DNA of 64,000 nucleotides from Calditerrivibrio nitroreducens DSM 19672 (GCF_000183405.1 NC_014758.1:806001-870000); one strand, 5' to 3'; positions 1 through 8,751 are shown, counted from the first letter of the stretch. Numbers and translations: made by a program. The notes: generated by a model not told the origin, from the sequence alone.

Positions 1-456
1 CAACTGCAATGATTTGATTGAACTATCACCTTGAAGAAGTCTGAATCTTTCAGAAACGAGATTGTAAAACCTATTTTTAAAAACTTCAAAATCACTAATT
101 AATTTATAAATGCAGATTTCCGGAAAAAAAATCAATTTTACGAAATCTTTTGCTACAGCACTTACCAAATAATTTGATTTACCTAAAAAGGTGGTTATTC
201 CCAATATAGATCCATAACCCATCTCCGCAATAGGTTGTTCATTATTAATAAATAAAACTGAACCTTCTAAAACAAAATATACACCTTTGTGATAAGTTTC
301 ATTCTTTTCGAAAAGTTTTTCGTTATGGTTTAATTCAACTATATATGAATTTCCAAGTATTATTTTTAAATTTTTATCAGGTAGATCAGAGAATAAATAA
401 TGGTTTTTTAAATTAACTATTAATTTTTCAATGTTATCTATAGTTATTTTGTTCAT
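1..456 (-). CDS. Cyclic-nucleotide-binding-domain protein, N-terminal part (runs off the left edge)
   Basis: The reading frame opens at the ATG complementary to 454-456 and stays open for 152 codons to the window edge, so the C-terminus is missing. A good ribosome site (GGGAG, six bases upstream) fixes the start. Residues about 20-130 look like a cNMP-binding beta-roll: a hydrophobic strand, then KGVYFVLEGSVLFINNE, then an acidic-glycine turn (EMGYGSILG) followed by strands and a helix. Full-length relatives that sit beside DUF4212/SSS symporters often continue into CBS and DUF294 nucleotidyltransferase domains, so this may be the N-terminus of such a sensor controlling the divergent symporter genes. 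Domain identity is fairly secure; the DUF294 continuation is inferred from context only. Confidence 0.65.
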   Translation of the reverse strand, partial: MNKITIDNIEKLIVNLKNHYLFSDLPDKNLKIILGNSYIVELNHNEKLFEKNETYHKGVYFVLEGSVLFINNEQPIAEMGYGSILGITTFLGKSNYLVSAVAKDFVKLIFFPEICIYKLISDFEVFKNRFYNLVSERFRLLQGDSSIKSLQL

Positions 457-474
457 AATAAACTCCCTTATTCT

Positions 475-503
475 AGGATAACATAAAGAATAGCTATTTG
501 CAA
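475..503 (-). promoter_or_regulatory. Sigma-70-type promoter for the cNMP-domain gene
   Basis: On the minus strand TTGCAA (498-503) and TATCCT (475-480) are separated by exactly 17 bases. The inferred start of transcription falls about 10-15 bases ahead of the ribosome site of the leftward gene. Confidence 0.45.
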
Positions 504-705
504 GGGAAAATAATTTAAATGATTCAAATTAAAAGTTAAAATATTTAATATTGTTATAATGGATGATGATATAGATTTTGACGAGTTCAAAAAACTTTTT
601 AATTTTGATAATTCTGTATGGTTATCTGGCATAAAAATAAATTTCATAATTATTAGTATATTAATCAATTTTTCCTCTATTTATAAAATATTTTAGAAAA
701 AAATG

Positions 706-734
706 TTGACATATTGCATAAAAGTGTATATTTA
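706..734 (+). promoter_or_regulatory. Promoter of the symporter operon, within the 457-857 gap
   Basis: TTGACA (706-711) and TATTTA (729-734) are 17 bases apart, giving a leader of about 115 bases. The leader has one short hairpin (CACCCA 775-780 with TGGGTG 796-801) that is not followed by a T-run. The rest of this gap is AT-rich. A 45-codon frame at 559-696 has no ribosome site and is not called. Nothing else recognisable was seen in the gap. Confidence 0.5.
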
Positions 735-857
735 ATACAAACAATGTTATATAAATTTTAAGTTTAATTTTTTACACCCAGTAAAAAAGGTCGGTTGGGT
801 GAAGTGTTTGATAAAGTTTTTTAAGCTATTTAAAATTAAAAAAATGTGAGGTGTTTT

Positions 858-1154
858 ATGGACAAAAAAGCAAGAGAGGTACTTGAATCACAAAAATTTA
901 AGTCCCTTGTGGCAAAAAAGTGGACAATTAGTTATGTTTTACTGGCATTACTTTTTATAGTGTATTATGGTTATATTTTTCTCATTGCGCTTAACAAGTC
1001 AGCGTTAACTGTTAAGGTTGGCCAGTATACTAATGTCGGTCTTGTTCTGGGTGTACTTGTCATAGTTGCAGCATGGATTTTGACCGCTTATTATGTCTGG
1101 TGGGCAAACAACACCTACGACAAAGAAGTGGAAGAACTTAAAAAGATGTTATAA
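858..1154 (+). CDS. DUF4212 small subunit of an acetate-type sodium/solute symporter
   Basis: A 98-residue membrane protein beginning MDKKAREVLES. An in-frame GTG at 846 is a poorer start because GTGAGGTG there forms the ribosome site for the ATG at 858. Two hydrophobic segments are visible (about residues 24-46 and 60-85), and the second ends in an aromatic patch (YYVWWANN) typical of DUF4212 proteins. Members of this family are almost always encoded directly ahead of an SSS-family transporter and are regarded as its small subunit. Here the large subunit follows after 18 bases with its own ribosome site. The role in acetate or other monocarboxylate uptake is inferred from the family and the pairing. 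Confidence 0.85.
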   Translation: MDKKAREVLESQKFKSLVAKKWTISYVLLALLFIVYYGYIFLIALNKSALTVKVGQYTNVGLVLGVLVIVAAWILTAYYVWWANNTYDKEVEELKKML

Positions 1155-1172
1155 TATCGGGAGGGATATTTT

Positions 1173-2753
1173 ATGGATAATGCAACTACCGCAGTACAAC
1201 AGTTTTCTTTTGGGAAACCAAATCCTTCATCAATTTTGTTTTTCTTTATAGTTGTGGCTATAACATTGCTTGCAACATATTTTGCTGCCAAAAAGTCACA
1301 GAAGACCGCTAGTTCTTATTACACAGCTGGTGGTGGTATATCAGGTTTTCAGAATGGTTTAGCCCTTGCCGGTGACTATATGTCTGCGGCATCTTTCCTC
1401 GGAATTTCCGGTATGGTGGCTCTAAAAGGTTATGATGGTGTAATTTATGCTGTTGGTTGGCTTGTGGGTTGGCCTGCGCTTCTTTTCCTTATAGCTGAAC
1501 CCCTTAGGAACCTTGGTAAGTATAGCTTTGCTGATGTTGTGGCTTTTAGATTGAATGCAAAGCCTATTAGAACTGCAGCTGCTATTGGTGGTCTTTTGGT
1601 TTTACTTTCATATACGACTGCCCAGATGGTTGGCTCTGGATCACTCATTAAGCTTCTTTTTGGTATGTCATATGAGATGGCTGTTGTTATAGTGGGTGTT
1701 GCAATGCTTATTTACCTTCTTTTGGGTGGTATGCTTGCAACAACATGGGTACAGATTATCAAAGCTACACTCCTTTTGGGTGGTGTAACTTTGATCACTA
1801 TTCTTGTCCTCGCTAAGTTTGGTTTCAATCCTGGTGAACTATACGGAGCTGTGGCTGCTAAATATGGGGATAAAGCCCTTGAACCTGGTGGTTTTATCAA
1901 AAGTGCGGCTGATGCGTTCTCTCTGGGTCTTGCTTTGATGCTTGGTCTACTTGGCCTTCCTCACATCCTTATGAGATTCTTCACCGTTCCAAATGCTAAA
2001 GAGGCAAGAAAGTCTATCGTATGGGCTACCACATGGATAGGTTATTTCTATATTATTATCCCAATAGTAGGATACGGTGCAGCCGTTCTTGTTAGCAGGG
2101 AAACCATCACATCCATCGATAAAGGTGGTAATATGGCGGCAGTAATGCTTGCTGAAGTGCTGGGTGGATCTGCTCTTATGGGATTTATCTCTGCCGTTGC
2201 ATTTGCTACGATCCTTGCGGTTGTGGCTGGTCTTACAATAGCCGCTTCAGCAGCTCTTGCAAACGACCTCTGGATTGGTGTTCTCAAAGGTGGGCAGGCA
2301 ACAGAGGCTGAGAAATATAAATCAGCAAAAGTGGCCACTTTCATTTATGGTATCGTTGCTATCTTTTTGGGGATTGCCTTTAAAGGACAAAACGTTGCTT
2401 TCCTTGTTGCTCTTGCTTTTGCAGTGGCAGCAAGTGCAAACTTCCCTGCACTATTTTTGTCAATAGTCTGGAAGAAGTTTTCCACCACAGGTGCCGTTCT
2501 ATCTATCCTTGTGGGTGGTTTATCTGCTATGGTTCTTATCGTATTGGGGCCAACTGTGTGGGTGGATGTTCTTAAAAATACTGCCCCAATCTTCCCATAT
2601 AAGTTTCCCACAATCTTCTCCCTACCTCTTGCATTTATAGCAGGATGGATAGGATCCCTCATTGCTCCAGATCCAAAAGCACAGGAGCTTTTTGAGGATG
2701 AAAAATTGAGAACATATCTTGGTGTTGGTGCCGAAGGTGCCCACGACCATTAG
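1173..2753 (+). CDS. Sodium:solute symporter (SSS family), acetate/monocarboxylate permease ActP-like
   Basis: A 526-residue polytopic membrane protein with about 13 hydrophobic helices. It has the N-terminal SSS signature around residues 45-75 (SSYYTAGGGISGFQNGLALA followed by GDYMSAASFLG), where the first helix and the sodium site lie in this family. Length and start (MDNATTAVQQ, ribosome site GGGAGG at about 1160) match ActP-type cation/acetate symporters. It is cotranscribed with the DUF4212 gene and ends just ahead of a strong intrinsic terminator. With butyrate kinase and phosphate butyryltransferase 6 kb away and PEP carboxykinase at the right edge, it fits an organism living on short organic acids. 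The exact substrate cannot be read from sequence. Confidence 0.85.
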   Translation: MDNATTAVQQFSFGKPNPSSILFFFIVVAITLLATYFAAKKSQKTASSYYTAGGGISGFQNGLALAGDYMSAASFLGISGMVALKGYDGVIYAVGWLVGWPALLFLIAEPLRNLGKYSFADVVAFRLNAKPIRTAAAIGGLLVLLSYTTAQMVGSGSLIKLLFGMSYEMAVVIVGVAMLIYLLLGGMLATTWVQIIKATLLLGGVTLITILVLAKFGFNPGELYGAVAAKYGDKALEPGGFIKSAADAFSLGLALMLGLLGLPHILMRFFTVPNAKEARKSIVWATTWIGYFYIIIPIVGYGAAVLVSRETITSIDKGGNMAAVMLAEVLGGSALMGFISAVAFATILAVVAGLTIAASAALANDLWIGVLKGGQATEAEKYKSAKVATFIYGIVAIFLGIAFKGQNVAFLVALAFAVAASANFPALFLSIVWKKFSTTGAVLSILVGGLSAMVLIVLGPTVWVDVLKNTAPIFPYKFPTIFSLPLAFIAGWIGSLIAPDPKAQELFEDEKLRTYLGVGAEGAHDH

Positions 2754-2763
2754 AGTTTTTTAG

Positions 2764-2789
2764 GGTGGAGAGTAATCTCCACCTTTTTT
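2764..2789 (+). terminator. Intrinsic terminator of the symporter operon
   Basis: A perfect 8-bp stem (GGTGGAGA/TCTCCACC, loop GTAA) is followed by six T residues. The T-run touches the 3' end of the convergent dnaQ-like gene. Confidence 0.85.
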
Positions 2790-3375
2790 AAATTAAATCG
2801 GATATTTTCAAATCTATCTTATAATTTTCTATAATTTCAATTGATTTTATGAAAATCAAGGCGGTGGCGTAGATATCAAAATCTGCTCTGTGCCTTTTGC
2901 CATTACCGAGGATATTTTCTATTCCAAAATAAGTTATAAGATTATCTAAATTGTATCGTTTTAAATTAGGAGCTATCTTTTTTGCAATATTGATGGTATC
3001 TATAATTATAAATTCTTTAAGTCTAAAGTTATACAAGTCGGAGAAATATTTTATAAAGCTGTAGTCAAATGATATATTTTGACCTATTATAAATGGAGTA
3101 TCCAAAAATTCTAAAAATTTTGGTAAAACCTTTTCTATAGTTGGGTAGTCTTTGACAATTTCATTGCTAATTTTGTGTACTCTATAGGCGGAATAGGGGA
3201 TAGGTATAAGTGGGTTTACGAGGGAATAAAATGAATTTTTAGGATTTATTTTCAGCCCTTTTTCTATTTTTAGTGCGGCTATCTCCACAATCTTTGCACC
3301 TTTATACGGTGAGATACCCGTTGTTTCTAAATCTATTACGATAAAATCTGTTTCATAGATACTTTTATTTAGCAT
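2788..3375 (-). CDS. DnaQ/RNase T-type 3'-5' exonuclease (DEDDh)
   Basis: A 195-residue single-domain protein. Exo I is visible as FIVIDLETTG (residues 11-20, Asp and Glu ligands), Exo II around IIGQNISFDYSFI (Asp near residue 105), and Exo III as KRHRADFDIYATA (His and Asp), which makes it a DEDDh enzyme. It could be a DNA polymerase III epsilon-like proofreader or a free-standing nuclease. It lacks the C-terminal polymerase-binding tail expected of full-length epsilon, so the precise role is open. The start overlaps the end of rsmA by 11 bases, as the last gene of the pdxA-rsmA run. Confidence 0.8.
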   Translation of the reverse strand: MLNKSIYETDFIVIDLETTGISPYKGAKIVEIAALKIEKGLKINPKNSFYSLVNPLIPIPYSAYRVHKISNEIVKDYPTIEKVLPKFLEFLDTPFIIGQNISFDYSFIKYFSDLYNFRLKEFIIIDTINIAKKIAPNLKRYNLDNLITYFGIENILGNGKRHRADFDIYATALIFIKSIEIIENYKIDLKISDLI

Positions 3376-4165
3376 TTTTTAAAAAGTTGTAAAAATTTAT
3401 AAAATCTTCAACGGATAGTTCTTCTGCTCTTACATTATCCCTTTTAAAAAATTCATTTATGAGACCTGTATCAATAATGCTATGTAGGTTATTTTTAAGC
3501 ATCTTCCTTTTAGATGAGAAGCTGAGTTTCACAAGATTTAGAAAATCTTTTTCATCCATATCGAATTGTCGTTTTTTGGGTATAAAATGGAGAACTGTTG
3601 ATTCCACTTTTGTGGTTGGCCAGAAATTACCACCTGATATATTGAAGATCTTTTTTATATCAAAAAAGTATTGACAGAATACAGATAGGGAAGAGTAGCT
3701 CTTCTTTGAGGGTGTGGAGATAATCCTATCCGCCACCTCTTTTTGAAACATAAAAGTCATTGTGTTTATATTTTCAATTAACTCTGTACATTTTTCAAGA
3801 ATAGGCACCGAAACGTAATAAGGTAGATTACCAACCACATTATATCTTCCATCGAGTAATGATTTGTCGATTTTAGTAAAGTCGGAATGGATTATTTTGA
3901 AGTTTGGATAGAAATGTAGATACCTTTTTAGAAAATCCACCAGCACTGCATCGATTTCTATGGCAGTAAGATCGGCACCCCTTTCTAATATTTTTACCGT
4001 TAATGCTCCACAACCGGGGCCAATTTCTAAAACCCTGGAATCTTTGGATACATAGGCTGCGTCCAGAATCTTTTCTATGTAATGTTGATTTATGAGAAAA
4101 TGCTGCCCCAGAGATTTTTTGGTTTTTGAAAATTCATTTTTATATATATTTAGTAGATTTAACAT
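3365..4165 (-). CDS. rsmA: 16S rRNA dimethyladenosine transferase RsmA (KsgA)
   Basis: A 266-residue Rossmann-fold methyltransferase. It has the family opening KKSLGQHFLI (about residues 17-26), SAM motif I as VLEIGPGCGALT (about 45-56), motif II DLTAIEID, and the catalytic motif IV NLPYYVS (about 113-119). The enzyme dimethylates two adjacent adenosines near the 3' end of 16S rRNA during small-subunit maturation. It overlaps pdxA by 26 bases and dnaQ by 11. The pdxA-ksgA order is common in bacteria. Length is normal for the family. Confidence 0.93.
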   Translation of the reverse strand: MLNLLNIYKNEFSKTKKSLGQHFLINQHYIEKILDAAYVSKDSRVLEIGPGCGALTVKILERGADLTAIEIDAVLVDFLKRYLHFYPNFKIIHSDFTKIDKSLLDGRYNVVGNLPYYVSVPILEKCTELIENINTMTFMFQKEVADRIISTPSKKSYSSLSVFCQYFFDIKKIFNISGGNFWPTTKVESTVLHFIPKKRQFDMDEKDFLNLVKLSFSSKRKMLKNNLHSIIDTGLINEFFKRDNVRAEELSVEDFINFYNFLKNAK

Positions 4166-5081
4166 TGTTTATCATTATATCTGCAGTTTTTATTGCTCTT
4201 AAAAGGCTTAATTCGGAGGCGATGTTTTTACCAGCTATATCAAATGCGGTGCCATGATCCACCGATGTTCTTATGATGGGTAAGTTTAAAGTTACATTGA
4301 CGGCATTTCCAAAACTTTCCATCTTTACAGGGATCAAACCCTGATCATGATACATTGCCACGGCTATGTCACAAAATCCTGATAGCATCTTGGCAAAAAG
4401 TGAGTCGGCTGGGTATGGGCCTGTTGCGTTAATCCCGATTTTCCTGCCTTCTTCGATGGCAGGTTTTATTATAACCTCTTCCTCATTACCAATTGCCCCT
4501 TCATCACCAGCATGAGGATTAAGTCCACATACTGCTACGTGTGGGTGATCATTTCCAAAATATTTCCCGGCGTTGTGGGCATTTTTTATGGCTTTTAATA
4601 CCGATTCCTGGGTGATTTTATCCGGCAGTGATTTTATCGGTGAATGGGTGGTGACGAGGACTGTTTTGATTTTATCACCCACGAGCATCATTGAGTAATC
4701 GTATGAACCTGTCAGATGTGCAAGAAATTCTGTGTGTCCCGGAAATGGAAAACCTGCGATGCTTATCGATTTTTTATTTATGGGAGCTGTGACTATTGCA
4801 TCAATTTCTCTTTTTAATGCAAGACTAACTGCCAATTCCACACATAGCATCGATACCATACCACTTTCTGCATTTACTTTACCTATAGGGAATCTTTTTT
4901 CACCTTTATATTCAGGTTCGATGATCTCAAAATTTATATTGCCAAAATCCTTGAATACATCTTTAATTCCCACAACTTTTATATCATAGTTTTCAAGGTT
5001 GTGGTTTTTAAACAGTTTAAATATGATCTCTGGGCCTATACCTGAAGGATCACCCATCGTGATAGCTATTCTATTTTTCAT
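4140..5081 (-). CDS. pdxA: 4-hydroxythreonine-4-phosphate dehydrogenase PdxA
   Basis: A 313-residue protein opening MKNRIAITMGDPSGIGPEI, the signature N-terminus of PdxA. It also has TAPINKKSI, the metal-binding histidine of FPGHTEFLA (about residue 118), GLNPHAGDEG (about 190) and AMYHDQGLIPVK (about 244). It oxidises 4-phosphohydroxythreonine in the DXP-independent branch of pyridoxal phosphate synthesis, with NAD and a divalent metal. It is the first of three overlapping minus-strand genes (pdxA-rsmA-dnaQ-like). Confidence 0.93.
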   Translation of the reverse strand: MKNRIAITMGDPSGIGPEIIFKLFKNHNLENYDIKVVGIKDVFKDFGNINFEIIEPEYKGEKRFPIGKVNAESGMVSMLCVELAVSLALKREIDAIVTAPINKKSISIAGFPFPGHTEFLAHLTGSYDYSMMLVGDKIKTVLVTTHSPIKSLPDKITQESVLKAIKNAHNAGKYFGNDHPHVAVCGLNPHAGDEGAIGNEEEVIIKPAIEEGRKIGINATGPYPADSLFAKMLSGFCDIAVAMYHDQGLIPVKMESFGNAVNVTLNLPIIRTSVDHGTAFDIAGKNIASELSLLRAIKTADIMINNVKSTKYI

Positions 5082-5190
5082 GGGAGGATAGTATAGTAAT
5101 CTAAAAAATATTTCAAGATGAAATTAGTTGTGAAATCAATCATTTAATACATCAAAATTTAAAGCTTTATCAAAAAGCCTCTAAAGTATT

Positions 5191-6855
5191 TTATTGGTGA
5201 TACTTTTGTTTTTCCAGCTGCACAAAAGTATCATAGAGGGCAATGCCTGTGAAAGAATCTGTTGGGGTGTAGGTTGTTAGTATATTTGGGTGACCTTCTA
5301 TAAGATCCTGACATTTGTAGCAGAATAAATACCCTTCATCACACATCTCTGAGATTTTTACTTTTCCCTTAATGGTGCCATTTTCGTTTGAGATGTTTAC
5401 CACTTCTTCATCTGTAAGATTGTATTTTTGTGCATCTATTGGTGAAATATATATAAAATTTTCCACAAAATCTCCAAACCTCTGGGAGTTGAGATAGCTA
5501 TAATGGGATCCTGAGATAAGTCTTAGACCTTCTGACTTATTTTCTAATAGTTGTAAAGAGTTTGTTTTGTATTTTCTTGTTTCATATTCTTTTTTTTCTG
5601 GTATGGGTGGGAACTTAATATCAATGTTTACTTCTAACTCTTTTGAAATCGCCTTTATGACATCAATATCTGATAATTTATCAAAGACTTTATCTCTTTT
5701 ATGAAGTCTATTATCGTAGAAGTAGCTACCGGATATATCTTCCTGAGCAAACATGCCATGTACCTTTATAAAATGAGTTGCAATTTCTGCTGTTTCGGTT
5801 TTGTTTGTGTCCACCACCAATAGAAAAGTGAGCTTTTTTAGAAGTTCTTCCAATTTTTTTGAAGATGGGTAGGATATTAGAGGATTAGAAGCCACAATAA
5901 TCCCCCCGTGAAAAAAGCCTTTATTTAGATAAGAGAGTATTTCTGATATATTGATCGTGGGGTTTTTAATATCAGGTTTCGGCAAACCAGCTTTGGAGCT
6001 TCTGACGTAGTATAGATAGTTTAGGTTGTTTGTAAAGTATGCCAATCTATTTATCCATCGGACGATGTTTTCACCGTTTTTGTACCTTTGTAAACCATAA
6101 CCTGTGATTATTCCGGTTTTACCATTTTTGAAAGTATCCACGAGATAACTTAGGTCATTTTCTGATACATTGCACTTTTCAATCAGATAATTTAGATCAT
6201 ATGGTATATCATCTAACGAAAGATTTTTGATAATGGCTGCGGCCAGAAAGTTGTCAGATGCGGGTTTGATTCTTATGTATCTATCTGAAATTCTAACGGT
6301 TTTCCTGAGGATAGGATCTATGTAAATGATCTTTTTACCATCATTCTTAAGCTTTTTGAGATAACTATAAAGATGGGGGGAAACGTTGTGGGCATCCCTT
6401 CCAAAAAGAACAATATTATCTACTTCAGAAAGATTTTCAACTGGAGGATTTACGTATACTCCAAAATCTTTTATATGGGCTGATTCACCGGTTTCAAGAC
6501 ATAAGGATCCATCTACGAAGTATATGTTCGGAAAATGTGAAAAGAGCAGATCCCAGTAGTTCATCATATAACCCAGGCTACCAGAACCTCTTATGAATAA
6601 GATATTTTTATCTTTGTTTACTGAAATATAGCTGGCGATCGATTTTATTATTTCTTGTAGATCGGGATGTTCCTGTTTGCCATTTACATTTATGAAACTT
6701 AAATCACTTGAAAAAACCTCCCTTTGTAAAAATTTTCCAAGTTTTGAACATACAAACCTACCGGTATTTTCTCTATTTTCAGGTATTATGGATAGACCAT
6801 CAACATAAGCAAAACATGCTTCAATACAATCTTTTGAACAGATAAACTTTTTCAT
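5191..6855 (-). CDS. Short molybdopterin-dependent oxidoreductase
   Basis: A 554-residue protein of the MopB superfamily. Near the N-terminus, Cys 6, 10, 14 and 36 (C-x3-C-x3-C-x21-C) are spaced for a [4Fe-4S] cluster. The pterin-binding core follows (ILFIRGSGSLGYMMNYWD at about 95), then DGSLCLETGESAHIKDFGV at about 130, where Mo-ligand residues usually lie. A C-terminal molybdopterin dinucleotide-binding barrel (about 440-550) includes SGSHYSYLNSQRF. There is no Tat signal, so it is probably cytoplasmic. It is shorter than formate dehydrogenase or NarG relatives (700 or more residues) and no partner subunit is adjacent. Substrate unknown. It starts 6 bases after the transglycosylase gene and shares its transcript. 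Confidence 0.7.
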   Translation of the reverse strand: MKKFICSKDCIEACFAYVDGLSIIPENRENTGRFVCSKLGKFLQREVFSSDLSFINVNGKQEHPDLQEIIKSIASYISVNKDKNILFIRGSGSLGYMMNYWDLLFSHFPNIYFVDGSLCLETGESAHIKDFGVYVNPPVENLSEVDNIVLFGRDAHNVSPHLYSYLKKLKNDGKKIIYIDPILRKTVRISDRYIRIKPASDNFLAAAIIKNLSLDDIPYDLNYLIEKCNVSENDLSYLVDTFKNGKTGIITGYGLQRYKNGENIVRWINRLAYFTNNLNYLYYVRSSKAGLPKPDIKNPTINISEILSYLNKGFFHGGIIVASNPLISYPSSKKLEELLKKLTFLLVVDTNKTETAEIATHFIKVHGMFAQEDISGSYFYDNRLHKRDKVFDKLSDIDVIKAISKELEVNIDIKFPPIPEKKEYETRKYKTNSLQLLENKSEGLRLISGSHYSYLNSQRFGDFVENFIYISPIDAQKYNLTDEEVVNISNENGTIKGKVKISEMCDEGYLFCYKCQDLIEGHPNILTTYTPTDSFTGIALYDTFVQLEKQKYHQ

Positions 6856-6861
6856 CAGGTT

Positions 6862-8601
6862 TTATGATTTTGGGATTTTTATTTTTTGTCCCTGTTTGAG
6901 ACTCTTTATATTATTTAATTTTATGATGAGATCGGGGTCTGTATCATATTTATTGGCAAGTTTATATATTGTGTCCCCTTTTTGCACTTTATAAGTGATA
7001 TATTTCTGTTTTGTTGGAGTATTTTTGCCTGTTTTCTGTTTTAAATTTGATTTACTTGCAGTTTTAGATGAATTCTTGACGGGGATTTCAATATTCATAC
7101 CCACCTTTATTGTTGTTATCCTGTTGAAGCTTTGGATGGCTTTAGTGGTTGTTTTATATCTTTTTGCTATTTTCGCAAGGGTATCACCTTTTTTCACTTT
7201 ATAACTAATCGTATCTATTTCTGGTTTGTCGGAAATGGTAGTCATGGTTTCTAACTTTTTGGTATCAATCACAATGTTTCCCTTTTCTGATGGAATAATT
7301 ACAGGGAAACCTGCCCTGACAACAGGTTTCTTAAAACCGTTCATGGCCATTATACGATCAGATGATATCTTAAATTTTTTAGCGATATCAGCTACCCTCG
7401 TTTTTCTGGTTGGAGTAAAGATCCTCACCTGCAAAAGCTCTTCCGGAGAATAACTATTTAAAACCGCCAGAACCTTATCTTTATAACCCACTGGAATTTT
7501 AAGCTCAAATGTATCAGATGGTGGAGTGATCCATCTTCTGAGGGATGGGTTAAGCTCTATTATATCACTAAGCTCCACCCCTGTCAATTTGCTTAAAATA
7601 TAAAGATTTACAGGGTAATCTAATTTAACTTTTTCATAAATGATCGGCTGGATGTCTGGATACTCAAAACCATATTGGATAAGATTTTTGTGTATAATCA
7701 TAAGGGCTGTGTATTTTGGAACATAGTCTTTAGTTTCCTCTGCAAGATGTTTGTAGCTGGACAATTCAAAATAATCATCTGTGTTAAACTTATCGATTGC
7801 TTTTTGAATTCTACCCGCACCAGCATTATAGGCCGCAAGGGCAAGAGACCAATCGTTAAACTTTTCGTATAGATCTTTTAAATGTCTTGCAGCTGCATCT
7901 GTGGATTTCTCAAAATCTTTCCTTTCATCCACCCAGTAATTTACTTTCAATCCATAAAGTCTTCCGGTGGATTCCATAAATTGCCACATCCCTACTGCAC
8001 CTGCCCTTGATCTAACAATGGGATCAAACCCACTTTCTGCAAGTGGTAAATAGGAGAGATCTGTGGGTAAACCGTAGCTCTGAAAAAGATCTTTAACATA
8101 AAATAGATATTTAAATGAATTGTTTATCCATCTCTGCATCGTGTTACGGGAGGTTGTGGTAAACCTATCGATATATTTCTTCACCCTATCGTTTATTGTT
8201 ACAGGTACGTTAAATGTTTCGGTTATGTTATCCAGAGTATTATAATTTAGCTTTAATTTTTTGTTGTCCTGAAATAGGAAAGAGGTGTCAAAATTTGGTT
8301 GGTAAATATTTGAGAAATTTATTGTATCTGTTTTAGGTTTTTTTTGTTTGTTATCTTTATCTGAGCTAACGACTACTTTTTGATTATCTTCTTCGATGTT
8401 TAAAAGATCGATACTTGCAGATGTTCTAATTTCTGGCGAATATATGTAATGCGGTGATGGCATTTTTGTATTTTGTATATCAAGGTTTTTTGACTCTAAA
8501 GGTTTTGTGGTTCTGTTTTGGTAAGCGACAGAAGCAGGCTTAGATAATCCGGCACAACCTAATAGTGATATCGATAAAAGCAAAAGTACTATTTTTCTCA
8601 T
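6862..8601 (-). CDS. Membrane-bound lytic murein transglycosylase (MltD-like) with LysM repeats
   Basis: A lipoprotein of about 579 residues. The signal peptide MRKIVLLLLSISLLGC ends in a lipobox with Cys 16. A low-complexity linker leads to an SLT domain (about 165-290) with the catalytic Glu in LPLAESGFDP, then GAVGMWQFM and AAYNAGAGRIQKA. One degenerate and two clear LysM modules follow (SYKVKKGDTLAKIA and TYKVQKGDTIYKLA). It cleaves peptidoglycan glycan strands to 1,6-anhydro products while anchored in the outer membrane. The ATG at 8601 is preferred over the TTG three bases upstream. It lies only 8 bases after the -10 box, so the message is probably leaderless. Confidence 0.88.
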   Translation of the reverse strand: MRKIVLLLLSISLLGCAGLSKPASVAYQNRTTKPLESKNLDIQNTKMPSPHYIYSPEIRTSASIDLLNIEEDNQKVVVSSDKDNKQKKPKTDTINFSNIYQPNFDTSFLFQDNKKLKLNYNTLDNITETFNVPVTINDRVKKYIDRFTTTSRNTMQRWINNSFKYLFYVKDLFQSYGLPTDLSYLPLAESGFDPIVRSRAGAVGMWQFMESTGRLYGLKVNYWVDERKDFEKSTDAAARHLKDLYEKFNDWSLALAAYNAGAGRIQKAIDKFNTDDYFELSSYKHLAEETKDYVPKYTALMIIHKNLIQYGFEYPDIQPIIYEKVKLDYPVNLYILSKLTGVELSDIIELNPSLRRWITPPSDTFELKIPVGYKDKVLAVLNSYSPEELLQVRIFTPTRKTRVADIAKKFKISSDRIMAMNGFKKPVVRAGFPVIIPSEKGNIVIDTKKLETMTTISDKPEIDTISYKVKKGDTLAKIAKRYKTTTKAIQSFNRITTIKVGMNIEIPVKNSSKTASKSNLKQKTGKNTPTKQKYITYKVQKGDTIYKLANKYDTDPDLIIKLNNIKSLKQGQKIKIPKS

Positions 8602-8609
8602 CAAATAAT

Positions 8610-8638
8610 TTTATAAAGATGTTTTAATGATATGTCAA
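8610..8638 (-). promoter_or_regulatory. Sigma-70 promoter of the transglycosylase operon, probably giving a leaderless mRNA
   Basis: On the minus strand TTGACA (8633-8638) and TATAAA (8610-8615) are 17 bases apart, a near-consensus promoter. The ATG at 8601 begins 9 bases past the -10 box, at or next to the expected +1, and no Shine-Dalgarno fits in between. Confidence 0.65.
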
Positions 8639-8696
8639 GTGAAAATATGTAACTTGTTATAAAATAGTTAAAAAAGATGTTTTTTTGAAAATTCGA

Positions 8697-8738
8697 TTGA
8701 TTTTTCTTTGTTTTATGTTATATTTAGTTTAGCTAAAC
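8697..8738 (+). promoter_or_regulatory. Promoter and operator-like palindrome ahead of buk
   Basis: TTGATT (8697-8702) and TATATT (8719-8724) are 16 bases apart. Just after the -10 box lies a perfect 12-bp palindrome GTTTAGCTAAAC (8727-8738) that would cover the transcription start, a classic repressor position. The second gene of this operon carries an HTH domain, so autoregulation is plausible but inferred. Confidence 0.5.
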
Positions 8739-8751
8739 AATGGAGGTTTGT

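Noticed and set aside
559-696. 45-codon plus-strand frame starting MDDDIDFDEF in the first intergenic gap
   Set aside because: There is no ribosome site, composition matches AT-rich intergenic DNA, and a TATAAT overlaps its ATG. Without conservation data it cannot be supported.
846-857. GTG start extending the DUF4212 protein by four residues
   Set aside because: The GTGAGGTG there is the ribosome site for the ATG at 858.
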